DNA of 64,000 nt from Achromobacter aloeverae (GTDB taxonomy: Bacteria; Pseudomonadota; Gammaproteobacteria; Burkholderiales; Burkholderiaceae_B). A program made the translations under genes and the position numbers. The notes under the pieces are model-generated. The model was given only the letters and a program-made list of their open reading frames with translations. It made no database searches and was not told where the DNA came from. This document shows positions 26,976 through 35,279 of this stretch, piece after piece. Positions within the stretch are counted from its first letter, which is position 1; each line of letters begins with the position of its first letter. The stretch is from positions 62,001 through 126,000 of the forward strand of contig NZ_PYAL01000005.1 of NCBI RefSeq assembly GCF_004121055.1, written 5' to 3'.

Positions 26976-27836
26976 TCACCGGCAAGCGGGTATCGGCAGC
27001 GCGTGCTGCGTCCCGTCAGCAATGGTGTAAGGACGCTGGTAGATGGGGTCGGTAAAGGCCTCGGCAGGATCGGCGAACGTCCAGCCGTTCCTTTCGAACA
27101 TGGCCAGGATATCCGGCAGCACGATGGTATTCAGGCCATTGGTATGCAGCAGCAACACCTGCACCGGACTGCGGCCCAGGCGCTGCTGCCATTGCGCCTG
27201 CTGTTTCCGCACTTCCTGCCACAAGCGATCGAGATAAGGCTTGCGGTATTGATCGACGTCCAGCTTGGGATTCTTGTTGGCCGCGGCAATGAAGCGTTCG
27301 CTGTAGTTCCAGTCGTCGATGGTGATCGTGACGGGCGCCACGCCATAACCGTGTTGCGCCAGCAGGTTGTAAAGCCGGTTGCGCCGTTCAGGCGTGCTGC
27401 CTTCGTTGAGATAGGGCAGGCGCAGGCGCGGGCACCAGCCCGGCATCGTGTTCACCAAGGCCTGGTCGCGCAGCACGTCCTGCATGAAGGCCTCGGGCGT
27501 CGTGTCATCCAGGAATCCGCGATGGGTATAGGTGTGGTCACCGATGCCGTGGCCAGCCGCGCCCCAGGCGCGCACCAGCGCCAATCCTTCCGGACTGTCG
27601 ACGAATATGCCGGCCGGAAAGATCATCGCGCGGACGCGATGCTTGGCCAGCGTCTCCAGCAGATAGGCGTTCCACTGCGCGGCGCGAGGCTCGATGCGGG
27701 GATCCAGGCCATCGTCGAAGGTAATGGCCACGCGTTGCGCCATGGCCTGGCAAGACAGCAGGCCCAGTATCGCGAACCCCAGCGTGCGGCATATCGCGGC
27801 AAGAATCCGTTGGAAGAATATCGGCTGGCGCATCAT
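26976..27836 (-). CDS. CE4 polysaccharide deacetylase on the opposite strand of the acetylation module
   Basis: 286 aa from the first of two adjacent ATGs; a TTG 54 bases upstream would extend it. An N-terminal membrane/signal segment (ILAAICRTLGFAILGLLSCQAMA) is followed by the NodB motifs: TFDDG, GDHTYTH (metal His pair), RLPYLNEG (motif 3) and LLLHTN (motif 5). CE4 enzymes remove N- or O-acetyl groups from polysaccharides, including chitin oligomers, peptidoglycan and acetylated xylan. It sits head-to-head with the MBOAT gene and tail-to-tail with wssG. Acting on acetylated cellulose would be the simplest reading but is inference. Confidence 0.85.
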   Translation of the reverse strand: MMRQPIFFQRILAAICRTLGFAILGLLSCQAMAQRVAITFDDGLDPRIEPRAAQWNAYLLETLAKHRVRAMIFPAGIFVDSPEGLALVRAWGAAGHGIGDHTYTHRGFLDDTTPEAFMQDVLRDQALVNTMPGWCPRLRLPYLNEGSTPERRNRLYNLLAQHGYGVAPVTITIDDWNYSERFIAAANKNPKLDVDQYRKPYLDRLWQEVRKQQAQWQQRLGRSPVQVLLLHTNGLNTIVLPDILAMFERNGWTFADPAEAFTDPIYQRPYTIADGTQHALPIPACR

Positions 27837-27920
27837 GGCGCCGATTCTAATCCTGCCTTCCCTTCCTCCGCTATCGCGCGGTGGGACCAACCGTCACATT
27901 GACAGAAAAATAATCGAGCA

Positions 27921-29330
27921 ATGGTCTTCGCCTCCCTGGAATTCCTGACGCTGTTCCTGCCGGCGTTCCTCGTCGTATACGCCCTGGCGCCGCAACGCGC
28001 GCGCAACTTCGTGCTCCTGGTCGGCAGCTGGCTTTTCTACAGTTGGCTCAAGCCCATCTACCTGCTGCTGCTCGTTTCGGTAACGGTGGTGGCCTGGGGC
28101 GGCGGCCTGCTGATCGAGCAATCACGCGCGGGCCGAGGGCGCAAAGGGCTGCTGGTGCTGCTGCTGGCAGCCAATGCCGGCGTGCTGTGCTGGTACAAGT
28201 ACGCCAACATCCTGGTCTCCACCTTCAACGACCTCATCGCCATGCGGGGCGCCATGCCACTGGCCTGGGAACGCGTGGCCCTGCCGGCGGGCCTGTCCTT
28301 CTTCGTGCTGCAAGCCGTGTCCTACCTGGTCGACGTCTACCGCAAGGACGTCCGCGCCGAACGCAGCTTCATCGACTTCGCCGCGTACAAGGCGATGTTC
28401 GGACAGCTCATCGCGGGCCCCATCATTCGTTGGGCCTGGGTCGACAAGGAAATGGCCCACCGCACGATGGACTGGGAGAACTTCTGCCTGGGCGCGCGCC
28501 GATTCATGGTCGGCATGAGCATGAAAGTGCTGGTCGCCGACACGCTGGCGCCCGTGGTCGATGCCGCATTCGCGCTGCATCAGCCATCGCTGGCCGATGC
28601 GTGGATAGGGTGCGGCGCCTACACGCTGCAACTGTTCTTCGATTTCGCCGGCTACAGCGCGATGGCGATAGGCCTGGGCCTGATGATGGGTTTTCACCTT
28701 CCCGAGAACTTCAATCATCCCTATCTCGCGCGCAGCATCCAGGACTTCTGGCGCCGCTGGCACCTGTCGCTGTCGAGCTGGATCCGCGACTACCTCTACA
28801 TCCCCATGGGCGGCAATCGTGGCGGGGTGTGGAAGACCTATCGCAATCTGCTGGTGACCATGGGCATCGCCGGACTGTGGCATGGCGGCGAAAGCTGGAA
28901 CTTCCTGCTTTGGGGCCTGGCGCACGGCGTCGCGCTGGCGGTGGCGCGGGCATGGAGCGGCAACGGCCTGCCCGTCGTTCCATCATGGCTGTCACGCGTC
29001 CTCACGCTGCTTTTCGTCATGCTCGCCTGGACGATTTTCCGGGCCGCGAATTTCCACGCCGCCCTGGCCATGTATCGCGGCCAGTTCGGCCTTAACGGCA
29101 TCGCGCTGGGCGATTCCCTGTCGTACGTGCTGCGCCCCGCGCATGGCCTGGCGGCGGCGCTGGGGGTATTGTGCGTCGTATTGCCGGCGCTCCAGCCGTG
29201 GTGGTCATCGCGACCCCCGACGCGCCTGCGGGTCTTCTGGAGCGCGCTGTGGCCCGTGGCGGGCTTCCTGCTGGCGTACGCGCTGATCGCCGCGCGCGGC
29301 GCCGTGCCTTTCCTCTATTTCCAGTTCTGA
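27921..29330 (+). CDS. wssH: MBOAT membrane O-acyltransferase, WssH/AlgI-like
   Basis: 469 aa, about 11 membrane helices. Typical AlgI/DltB-family blocks are RWHLSLSSWIRDYLYIPMGG, then GLWHGGESWNFLLWGLAHG with the essential His of the family. Upstream NHPYLARSIQDFW and FFDFAGYSAMAIGL are also conserved. It takes acetyl from cytoplasmic acetyl-CoA across the inner membrane for transfer to cellulose. The gene is 84 bases from the divergent deacetylase gene, so its promoter is probably in that gap or it is read through from upstream. It is followed 10 bases later by the wssI-like gene. Confidence 0.9.
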   Translation: MVFASLEFLTLFLPAFLVVYALAPQRARNFVLLVGSWLFYSWLKPIYLLLLVSVTVVAWGGGLLIEQSRAGRGRKGLLVLLLAANAGVLCWYKYANILVSTFNDLIAMRGAMPLAWERVALPAGLSFFVLQAVSYLVDVYRKDVRAERSFIDFAAYKAMFGQLIAGPIIRWAWVDKEMAHRTMDWENFCLGARRFMVGMSMKVLVADTLAPVVDAAFALHQPSLADAWIGCGAYTLQLFFDFAGYSAMAIGLGLMMGFHLPENFNHPYLARSIQDFWRRWHLSLSSWIRDYLYIPMGGNRGGVWKTYRNLLVTMGIAGLWHGGESWNFLLWGLAHGVALAVARAWSGNGLPVVPSWLSRVLTLLFVMLAWTIFRAANFHAALAMYRGQFGLNGIALGDSLSYVLRPAHGLAAALGVLCVVLPALQPWWSSRPPTRLRVFWSALWPVAGFLLAYALIAARGAVPFLYFQF

Positions 29331-29340
29331 GGCGGACACG

Positions 29341-30486
29341 ATGAATACTCGTCCCGAACAACCGCCCACCGCCAATCCCAGCATGTTGAACCGGCGTACG
29401 TCCCGTCTCGCGGGCGTGGTGCTGGTGGCCTTCATGGGCGCCGCCGTCATCAGCAATGCCTGGTGGACGTGGACGGGAGATCACACCTTCCTGCCCGACG
29501 ATCTCTCTACCCATCGCATTCTCGACGGCGGCGTGACCCACGACATGTCCTTGCGCCTTGCGGACATGGACTTCAGCAGCGAGGCGGCCCGGCTCCAGCG
29601 AGGGCTTGGATGGCTGACGCTGCGCGACCTCGGGGAACGCGTACGGCGCGGCTGCCCGGGATGGCTGTTCCTGGGCGATGAATTGCAGGTGCATGCCGAC
29701 GCCGAGGCCAACGAAAAGTCGCGCGCCGACATCGTGGTCCAGCTGGGGCAGGCGCTCGCCAAGCGGGACATCAAGCTGCTGGTCGCGGTGGTTCCCGATA
29801 AAAGCCGCATCGAAGCCGCGCGCCTGTGCGGCCTGCACCGGCCGGCCGCGTTCGAGGGCCGCCTGGCGCGGTGGGTCCAGACCCTGCAAGGGCAGGGCGT
29901 GCAGACGCTGGATCTAGGCGCGGCGCTGTCCGGGCTGGGACAGGACGCCTATTACCGAACCGACACGCACTGGACCGAAGCAGGGGCGGGAGCCGCGGCG
30001 AACGTTGTCGCCGATCAGGTGAAGCGTAGCGGGGTGCCCTTGCAGCCGCCCCAGCGCTATCGCGTCACGGCCTTGCCGCCGGCGCCGCGGCCCGGTGACC
30101 TGGTACGCCTCGCCGGGGTCGATTGGCTCCCCGCCCGTTTGCAACCGCCTGGCGAGATCGTTGAACAACATACCTGGACCGTGGAGGCAGCCGCCGCCGC
30201 GCCGGCTGCCAGCGCCGACGACCTGTTCGGCGACAGCGGCCTGCCGACCCTCGCGCTGATCGGTACGTCCTTTTCGCGCACGTCGGCGTTCGTGCCGCAA
30301 CTGTCCCAGGCGCTCGGCATCGCCGTGGGGAATTTCGCGCGTGACGGCGGCAAGTTCGGCGGCGCCGCGCAGGCGTATTTCAAGAGCGCCGCCTGGAAGC
30401 AGACGCCGCCGCGCCTGGTCATCTGGGAGATGGACGAACGGGATCTGCAAGCGCCGCTCACCGCGGAAGACCAGGTGCGTTTCTAG
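29341..30486 (+). CDS. wssI: Periplasmic cellulose acetyltransferase, WssI/AlgJ-like
   Basis: 381 aa. N-terminal membrane anchor (LAGVVLVAFMGAAVIS) and an AlgX/AlgJ SGNH domain. Catalytic features are the Asp-x-His motif in YRTDTHWTEAG (about residues 206-216) and a nucleophile Ser in LIGTSFSR (about 303-310). The C-terminal IWEMDERDLQ is the usual end of this family. It should place acetyl groups on the glucan in the periplasm. Last gene of the cellulose/acetylation region; no clear rightward Rho-independent terminator follows. Confidence 0.86.
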   Translation: MNTRPEQPPTANPSMLNRRTSRLAGVVLVAFMGAAVISNAWWTWTGDHTFLPDDLSTHRILDGGVTHDMSLRLADMDFSSEAARLQRGLGWLTLRDLGERVRRGCPGWLFLGDELQVHADAEANEKSRADIVVQLGQALAKRDIKLLVAVVPDKSRIEAARLCGLHRPAAFEGRLARWVQTLQGQGVQTLDLGAALSGLGQDAYYRTDTHWTEAGAGAAANVVADQVKRSGVPLQPPQRYRVTALPPAPRPGDLVRLAGVDWLPARLQPPGEIVEQHTWTVEAAAAAPAASADDLFGDSGLPTLALIGTSFSRTSAFVPQLSQALGIAVGNFARDGGKFGGAAQAYFKSAAWKQTPPRLVIWEMDERDLQAPLTAEDQVRF

Positions 30487-30600
30487 CTTCCAGAAACGCG
30501 CTTTCCAGGAATGGCGGTTCCAGGTTGGCGCTTGTGGGCGCCGCTATTCGTCCGCGCGGCTTTCTTCCCTGGGAAAAACGTCGCGGGCGGTCTTTTCATA

Positions 30601-30760
30601 CGCGTGGTTTTCCACGTTTTCCAGGCAGTTTCCCCCAGGGACTCCACAGGGTTTTCACAGGCTTTCCCACACCTTGTCCCCAAGGATGTTCCGCAGGTTT
30701 CCACAGCATACCCTCAGCCTGCCCCCAGGCTTTTCCCCAGGCTTATCCCCAAACCGGGCA
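30601..30760. other. Gene-free stretch with degenerate DnaA-box-like repeats
   Basis: Between the wssI-like gene and the DUF4148 gene, about 160 bases carry many short related words: TTTTCCACG (30608-30616), GTTTCCACA (30697-30705), TTATCCCCA (30744-30752), plus repeated TTTTCC, CCACAGG and CCCCAGG. They resemble TTATCCACA with one to three mismatches. This may be the left flank of the origin region. No ORF here is credible. Confidence 0.4.
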
Positions 30761-30761
30761 G

Positions 30762-30790
30762 AAAAAAAGCCCCGCATTTCGCGGGGCTTG
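30762..30790 (-). terminator. Rho-independent terminator of the DUF4148 gene
   Basis: Read leftward: a perfect 9-bp stem (AAGCCCCGC / GCGGGGCTT, 5-nt loop) followed by a run of seven T. It lies about 60 bases past the stop of the leftward DUF4148 gene and would not terminate rightward transcripts, since the T-run is only on the minus strand. Confidence 0.85.
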
Positions 30791-30850
30791 AGCCTGCACG
30801 GCGTCATCGAGTTCTATTTGTGCGCCGTCCTTGCCTGTGATTTGTGCGTA

Positions 30851-31123
30851 TCAGGCGAATTCGGTGCGTCCGCTGTCGTCACCTTCGCTGACCTTCACGC
30901 CTTGTTGGAAAACCGCATTGTCGATATCGCCCTTCATGTCGATGCCGGCAGCCTTGGCCTGCTCGAGCTCAGCCTGCACTTGAGCGCGGCTCGCACCTTC
31001 ATCGGCTTGGCCATAGACGCCTTCGAAAGGAACATTGTCGACATCGCCGATCGGGGTGCCCGCGTGGGCGGCGCCGGCAATCAGGGCCAGGGAAACAGCA
31101 ACAGCGCTAGCTAGGATCTTCAT
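30851..31123 (-). CDS. Small exported DUF4148-type protein
   Basis: 90 aa from the ATG with GGAG 7 nt upstream; a longer upstream reading lacks such a site. Clear signal peptide (ILASAVAVSLALIAGAAHA-GT). The mature part of about 70 residues contains SRAQVQAELEQAKAAG, the core motif of DUF4148, common in Burkholderiales periplasmic proteins of unknown function. It is acidic, with no Cys. It lies alone at the left edge of the origin with its own terminator, and its promoter must be within the 31124-31350 part of the origin region. Confidence 0.82.
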   Translation of the reverse strand: MKILASAVAVSLALIAGAAHAGTPIGDVDNVPFEGVYGQADEGASRAQVQAELEQAKAAGIDMKGDIDNAVFQQGVKVSEGDDSGRTEFA

Positions 31124-31350
31124 TTCAAACTCCAGTCCGGTTAAGCCGGTCCAGGGGGCGGTACCCACCGCGCGCCTGCTGGACCGTCGCTCTATGGACT
31201 GCATTGTGCGCTTCACCGAATCTAGGATAAACCCTAGCTATCGAAAAAGATTTATCCAAAAAATCGACTAATAGTCGGACCGCATGACGGATTGGGTGCC
31301 CGGATGAGGCACTCGAAGGGGACAGCCATCACCGGCGCGAGCAAAAGTGC

Positions 31351-31582
31351 TGTGGATAACCTCTAAGCGGCGGACTTGTGCACACCGTGTGGAACGAATC
31401 TGGACAAAACCCGCTTTCAGGGCCGTCCCGAAAAGTTGCTCAACTTTGCCCAGCGCCGGAAACAGACTTCCTCCACATCTGAAAAGCCACGTAAGCCACT
31501 GAAATTCAAACCCTTTCTGCTGTTGATGCAGTTATCCACAGACACCCACCATAATCATTCTTTTTATATAGAAAAGAAGGTG
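31351..31582 (+). repeat. Origin module A
   Basis: First of two collinear copies. It opens with TGTGGATAA, has TTGTGCACA at 31376, CCGAAAAGTTGCTCAACT at 31428-31445, GTTGATGCAGTTATCCACAG at 31522-31541 and ends in an AT-rich stretch TTTTTATATAGAAAAGAAGG. It aligns without gaps to module B at an offset of 708 bp; by hand count about two-thirds of 210 positions match, with the DnaA boxes and the AT-rich end best conserved. Confidence 0.85.
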
Positions 31583-32058
31583 TGAAAACATTCTTTCCCC
31601 TCGGCCACCGCCCACCCCACCCCGTGAGAACAGTAGGTTCAACAGAATTTTGGGGACATATAAGGCCTGCCGGAGACATGTGATGTCTTCCACCAACGCT
31701 CCTGTTCACCCGCAAACGTATTTCCCGTCCCACAGCGTGATGGCGAAGCCACCCGGACGCCCGAGGTACACCCTCGGCGACCAAATCGCGCCAAAGCGTG
31801 GATAACCAGGTCCCTGGGCGTTAGCCAGCTATCAGGAGGCAGGGAAATCGCCAGCCATGTCCTGACCCTGCGTACTGAATGCGCATTTTTGCGTAGCCAG
31901 AGGGGGCGTTTGCTCTTTTATCCACAGAATCGACGAAAAAACGGGCTCGGCCCGTGCAAATTGGGCTGATCCGCCGCGCGACGCAGCGCCCTTATCCACG
32001 AACGCAGCGCCATCCCGCAGGATGGCTGTACAGCAAAGGCAAGGAATGCGTGAAGTCC

Positions 32059-32291
32059 TGTGGATAAGCACTAAGTCGCCTACATGTGCACAGCATGTGG
32101 ACGGTACAGGCATAAATACCGCTTTCGATGTCGAACCGAAAAGTTGCTCAACTACCGTTCACACGCCAAACAGAAGCGCTGCACAAGCAAAAACGTCCGT
32201 AAGTTTCTGAAATCCCGAACGTTTCCGTAGTTGATGCAGTTATCCACAGACCTTATCCATCATTAGTCTTTATATATAGAAGAGATAGGTG
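32059..32291 (+). repeat. Origin module B
   Basis: Second copy of the origin module, in the same orientation: TGTGGATAA at its left end, ATGTGCACA at 32084, CCGAAAAGTTGCTCAACT at 32136-32153, GTTGATGCAGTTATCCACAG at 32230-32249 plus an adjacent TTATCCATC, then TTTATATATAGAAGAGATAGG. The spacing between its two perfect DnaA boxes (181 bp start to start) is identical to that in module A. Confidence 0.85.
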
Positions 32292-32506
32292 AACAACTTA
32301 GGAAGCGGAACTCCGGGGACAAGGATGCGCGGACCAAGTCGCCATCCGATGGCTTGTTTATCCCGGGATATCCAATGCCAACGGCACGGACCCGCAGGCA
32401 TTGGTCTCTTCTTGACACCTGGGCGAAGAAAAGGGCAGCGCGAGGGCCTAACCCTTGCCTGCCCTTTTGGTGCGTAACCTGGACCCGGCCCATGGTCCTC
32501 GGCAAG

Positions 32507-32548
32507 AAAAAGCCCCTTCAGGGCCATAGCGTGCCTTGAAGGGGCCTT
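32507..32548 (-). terminator. Rho-independent terminator of the aminotransferase gene
   Basis: Read leftward: GGCCCCTTCA(A)GGC stem pairing with GCC(C)TGAAGGGGC, then TTTTTCTT. It lies about 60 bases beyond the stop of the leftward aminotransferase gene and shields the origin from its transcription. A perfect DnaA box at 32561-32569 lies between the stop codon and this hairpin. Confidence 0.8.
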
Positions 32549-32609
32549 TCAGGTTGGGGGTTATCCACACCCGTGCGCGATCTGGTGGCCGACCGCGTAC
32601 TTTGTACGT

Positions 32610-33809
32610 TCAAACGCGCTGCAGTTTTTCCAGGGCCGCGTCCAGCGTCTCATCCCGCTTCGCGAAACAGAAGCGGACCAGGCGGTGATTGGATTCGGGC
32701 GCGTCCGGCCGTTGATAGAACGCGGAGATGGGGATAACCGTTACCCCATGATCCACGGTCAGCCACCGGGAAAAGTCCGCCTCGGGCAGGTCCGAGATGG
32801 CCGAGTAGTCCGCCATGAGGAAAAACGTGCCGGGGCTGGGCAGGGGTTTGAAGCGCGTCTTGGCCAGTCCTTCGCTAAGACGGTCCCGCTTGGCCTGGTA
32901 GAACGCCGGCAGGTCCATGTACGGCTGCGGGTCTTTCATGAATTCGGCCAGGGCGAACTGCATGGGGGACGAGACGGTGAAAACCATGAACTGGTGCACT
33001 TTGCGCAGTTCGAGGCTGAGCTGGCGCGGCGCGCAGCAATAGCCGATTTTCCAGCCGGTGGTGTGATACGTCTTGCCGAAGGATGAGATGACGAAGGTAT
33101 GTTCGGCCAGCAGGGGACGGCGCGCGAGGCTGGCGTGGGGCTTTCCGTCGAACACGATGTGTTCATAGACTTCGTCGGATACCAGCAGGATGCCCGTGTC
33201 TCGCACGATTTTTTCGAGGGCATCCAGGTCGCTTTCGTCCAGGATGGCGCCGGTAGGGTTGTGCGGGAAGTTCAACATCAGCAGCCGGCTTTTCGGCGTG
33301 ATGGCGTCTCGAACACGCTGCCAGTCGATACGGTAGTACGGATCTGTCCCGGTCGGCGCGCGTAGCGGAACCGGAACGGCCGTCGCTCCCGCCAGGCGGA
33401 TCGCGGGCAGGTAGGAATCGAAGCAGGGCTCGATGACGATGACTTCGTCGCCGGGACCCACGGCGGCCATGACCGTGGCCATCAAGGCCTCGGTTGCGCC
33501 ACTGGTGACCGTGATTTCCGTTTCGGGGTCGTAGGCGTGGCCGTACAGCGCCTTGGTCTTGGTCGCGATGGCTTCGCGCAGCGAAGCCACGCCCGGCATG
33601 TAGGGATACTGGTTGTGGCCGTCGGCCATGGCCTTGTCGACCAGCTTGAGCAGGCGCGGATCGGGATTGAAGTCCGGAAAGCCTTGTCCCAGGTTGACCG
33701 CCTTATGTTCGACGGCCAGGCGGCTCATGACGGTGAAAATGGTGGTGCCCACGTCGGGCAACTTGGATCGGATCATGGTGTGTCGGTTGGGGGTTGTGAC
33801 GTGTGGCAT
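32610..33809 (-). CDS. PLP-dependent methionine-type aminotransferase (YbdL-like)
   Basis: 399 aa from the ATG with GGTGGGA 6 nt upstream; an ATG five codons earlier and one eleven codons later are weaker. Fold-type I class with SKLPDVGTTIFTVMS, LGQGFPDF, SGATEALMA, NFPHNPTG, SDEVYEH and the PLP-lysine in SSFGKTYHTTGWKIGY. The whole length matches E. coli YbdL, which uses methionine, histidine and phenylalanine with 2-oxo acids. It may act in methionine salvage or recycling of 2-oxo-4-methylthiobutyrate. It stands alone, transcribed toward the origin, between two DnaA-box clusters. Confidence 0.88.
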   Translation of the reverse strand: MPHVTTPNRHTMIRSKLPDVGTTIFTVMSRLAVEHKAVNLGQGFPDFNPDPRLLKLVDKAMADGHNQYPYMPGVASLREAIATKTKALYGHAYDPETEITVTSGATEALMATVMAAVGPGDEVIVIEPCFDSYLPAIRLAGATAVPVPLRAPTGTDPYYRIDWQRVRDAITPKSRLLMLNFPHNPTGAILDESDLDALEKIVRDTGILLVSDEVYEHIVFDGKPHASLARRPLLAEHTFVISSFGKTYHTTGWKIGYCCAPRQLSLELRKVHQFMVFTVSSPMQFALAEFMKDPQPYMDLPAFYQAKRDRLSEGLAKTRFKPLPSPGTFFLMADYSAISDLPEADFSRWLTVDHGVTVIPISAFYQRPDAPESNHRLVRFCFAKRDETLDAALEKLQRV

Positions 33810-34136
33810 GAAGTATCCCACCATTGCCAGGCCTATGTGGGATGTCGCGACACGATGCCAGGAGATAGGCGGCCGTCGCCGCTCATGGCGCGCGCCGCGG
33901 GGGCTGGTTGAAAAAAAGCCACATAAGGGTAAACAGCACGTTGTCCGTGTCGGGGGCGTCTGAGTATGCTCGATCAGCAGTGATATTCATGCCGGGCGTC
34001 ATTATCTCTTCGCTGAACCTCGGTCCACCCCTGAGACACGGCGGGCAATAGAGTAAGCATGGCCGCTTGCGGTTGGAAAAAGCGCATTTTTGAATAACAC
34101 CGCCTACCGTACCGTGTTTCTAGAGGAAGTGAGTAT
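33810..34136. promoter_or_regulatory. Intergenic region with candidate cold-shock gene promoter
   Basis: 327 bases without a gene. A possible sigma-70 promoter for the cold-shock gene is TTGCGG (34067-34072), 17 bp, TTGAAT (34090-34095), giving a leader of about 35-40 nt. A clear ribosome site GAGGAAGTG precedes the ATG. Nothing else recognisable is seen. Confidence 0.35.
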
Positions 34137-34337
34137 ATGAAGGGCAAAGTGAAGTGGTTCAACGCTGACAAGGGCTATGGTTTCATCACGCCCGATGAGG
34201 GTGGCACGGACGTGTTCGCCCACTTCTCGGCAATTCAAGGCCGCGGCTACCGTAGCCTGAATGAAGGCCAGGACGTCGAATTTGAAGTCAAGGAAGGCCC
34301 GAAGGGGCCCCAGGCGGCGGAGATCCGTCCGCTCTAA
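34137..34337 (+). CDS. cspA: Cold-shock domain protein (CspA family)
   Basis: 66 aa single cold-shock domain. RNP-1 (KGYGFITP) and RNP-2 (DVFAHFSAI) motifs are intact, and the start [17 protein letters not shown] is canonical. Binds single-stranded nucleic acid and acts as an RNA chaperone. Strong Shine-Dalgarno and its own terminator just downstream. Which paralogue it is (cold-induced or constitutive) cannot be told; its place beside the origin gives high gene dosage in fast growth. Confidence 0.95.
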   Translation: MKGKVKWFNADKGYGFITPDEGGTDVFAHFSAIQGRGYRSLNEGQDVEFEVKEGPKGPQAAEIRPL

Positions 34338-34376
34338 CCCGGGTAATCCGTTACCCGCGCCGGGTCAGCCGGCAAC

Positions 34377-34411
34377 AAACGCCCCGAGGCCTTTTGGTCC
34401 GGGGCGTTTTT
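34377..34411 (+). terminator. Rho-independent terminator after the cold-shock gene
   Basis: AAACGCCCCG pairs with CGGGGCGTTT, with an extended inner stem (GGCC TTTT GGTC) and a TTTTT tail. It ends about 75 bases after the stop codon. The A-run on the left arm may also allow leftward action. Confidence 0.88.
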
Positions 34412-34439
34412 CATTGCCCTGTGTTCGCGGCCTTGATTA

Positions 34440-34828
34440 TGTGCATAACTATGTGAGTAACTGTGGGAGTTCGATGGATAAGCGCCAGGATTCGGACGCC
34501 GTTGCGGATCGGAAACTGGCCGCCTGAGAGATATCCCCGGATGCAGTTATACACAGCTTGAGCACGCTTATCAGGGGGCGCCGCGTGGCGTTCGCGGATA
34601 GCCGTTCGGGGTCGGATGGGTAATCTTTATAGGGAATTTTGTAAAACAGCGCCGGTTTTTGCCGCTGAGTTGGCATTTTTTCCCATTTGCATGGGCCCCA
34701 CTCGAGGCCTGCCCAGGGCATGAGCTTGGAGGCGGCCTTACGTTATTCACAAAACTATCCCCAGGCTTGTACGGCTTCCCGGACGCTGCGCGAGTTGGCT
34801 CCGTTGTATGGGTCCAGGCTGTGGATTA
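34440..34828. other. Second DnaA-box cluster of the origin region
   Basis: No gene. DnaA boxes fitting TTATNCACA: TGTGCATAA (34440-34448), TTATACACA (34547-34555), TTATTCACA (34743-34751), and near-match TGTGGATTA (34820-34828). The one at 34547 sits in ATGCAGTTATACACAG, the same context as in origin modules A and B. AT-richer tracts occur around 34618-34650 (TCTTTATAGGGAATTTTG). It may be an auxiliary initiation or DnaA-titration site. Confidence 0.6.
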
Positions 34829-35116
34829 CTTTGTCCCCAGTCTTGATTTGCTCTGGGGCGATGGCGCACTTCTTTGCTTCATCAATGAATGCTGTCCGCG
34901 CTCGCGTGTCTGCATCCCCAGGCCAGAGGATACTGGGTGAAGATGTCGCGTGATTTCTCAGAATAGCCGTGGGGACTATTCATGGCACTGGGATGGCGCT
35001 TGCTCCGCTGAGTCCGTCATTGCCCGTGATGGAGGAGGGGACATCACGGATTCAGGGCGGCGTTTGGTTTTGCGCTACAGCGGATCGGTCCTTTGGCTTA
35101 GGACATCTCTCAGCCT

Positions 35117-35132
35117 TGTTTCACGTGGAACA
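35117..35132. promoter_or_regulatory. parS: parS site 1 (one mismatch)
   Basis: TGTTTCACGTGGAACA, one base off the universal parS palindrome TGTTTCACGTGAAACA. ParB-binding centromere site; parB is 5.5 kb to the right. Confidence 0.85.
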
Positions 35133-35263
35133 TTGATAGTCGGTCGCCGGGTGGGACAGCGGACGCGCCGGGCGGGGTACCACTCCGGTCGCAAGCGCGG
35201 AAGCCATCTCGGGAGTATAGGGAATCCTTTGGCGCGAAGGCCCCGGATGGCCGCGGCGGCCGA

Positions 35264-35279
35264 TGTTTCACGTGAAACA
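35264..35279. promoter_or_regulatory. parS: parS site 2 (perfect)
   Basis: TGTTTCACGTGAAACA, a perfect match, extended to an 18-bp palindrome by flanking A and T. It is probably the main ParB nucleation site. Confidence 0.95.

Larger units (their letters stand above)
31351..32300. other. oriC: Chromosomal replication origin (oriC), bipartite
   Basis: The gene-free span 31124-32609 holds six exact or near-exact 9-mer DnaA boxes plus flanking ones: TGTGGATAA (31351-31359), TTATCCACA (31532-31540), CGTGGATAA (31797-31805), TTATCCACA (31919-31927), TTATCCACG (31992-32000), TGTGGATAA (32059-32067), TTATCCACA (32240-32248), with another TTATCCACA at 32561-32569. AT-rich tracts follow at 31555-31600 and 32262-32290, the likely unwinding elements. 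Nearby parS sites, mnmG-rsmG-parAB and the rightward housekeeping genes agree with an origin. dnaA and dnaN are absent, so this is a DnaA-box origin away from dnaA. Confidence 0.85.
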
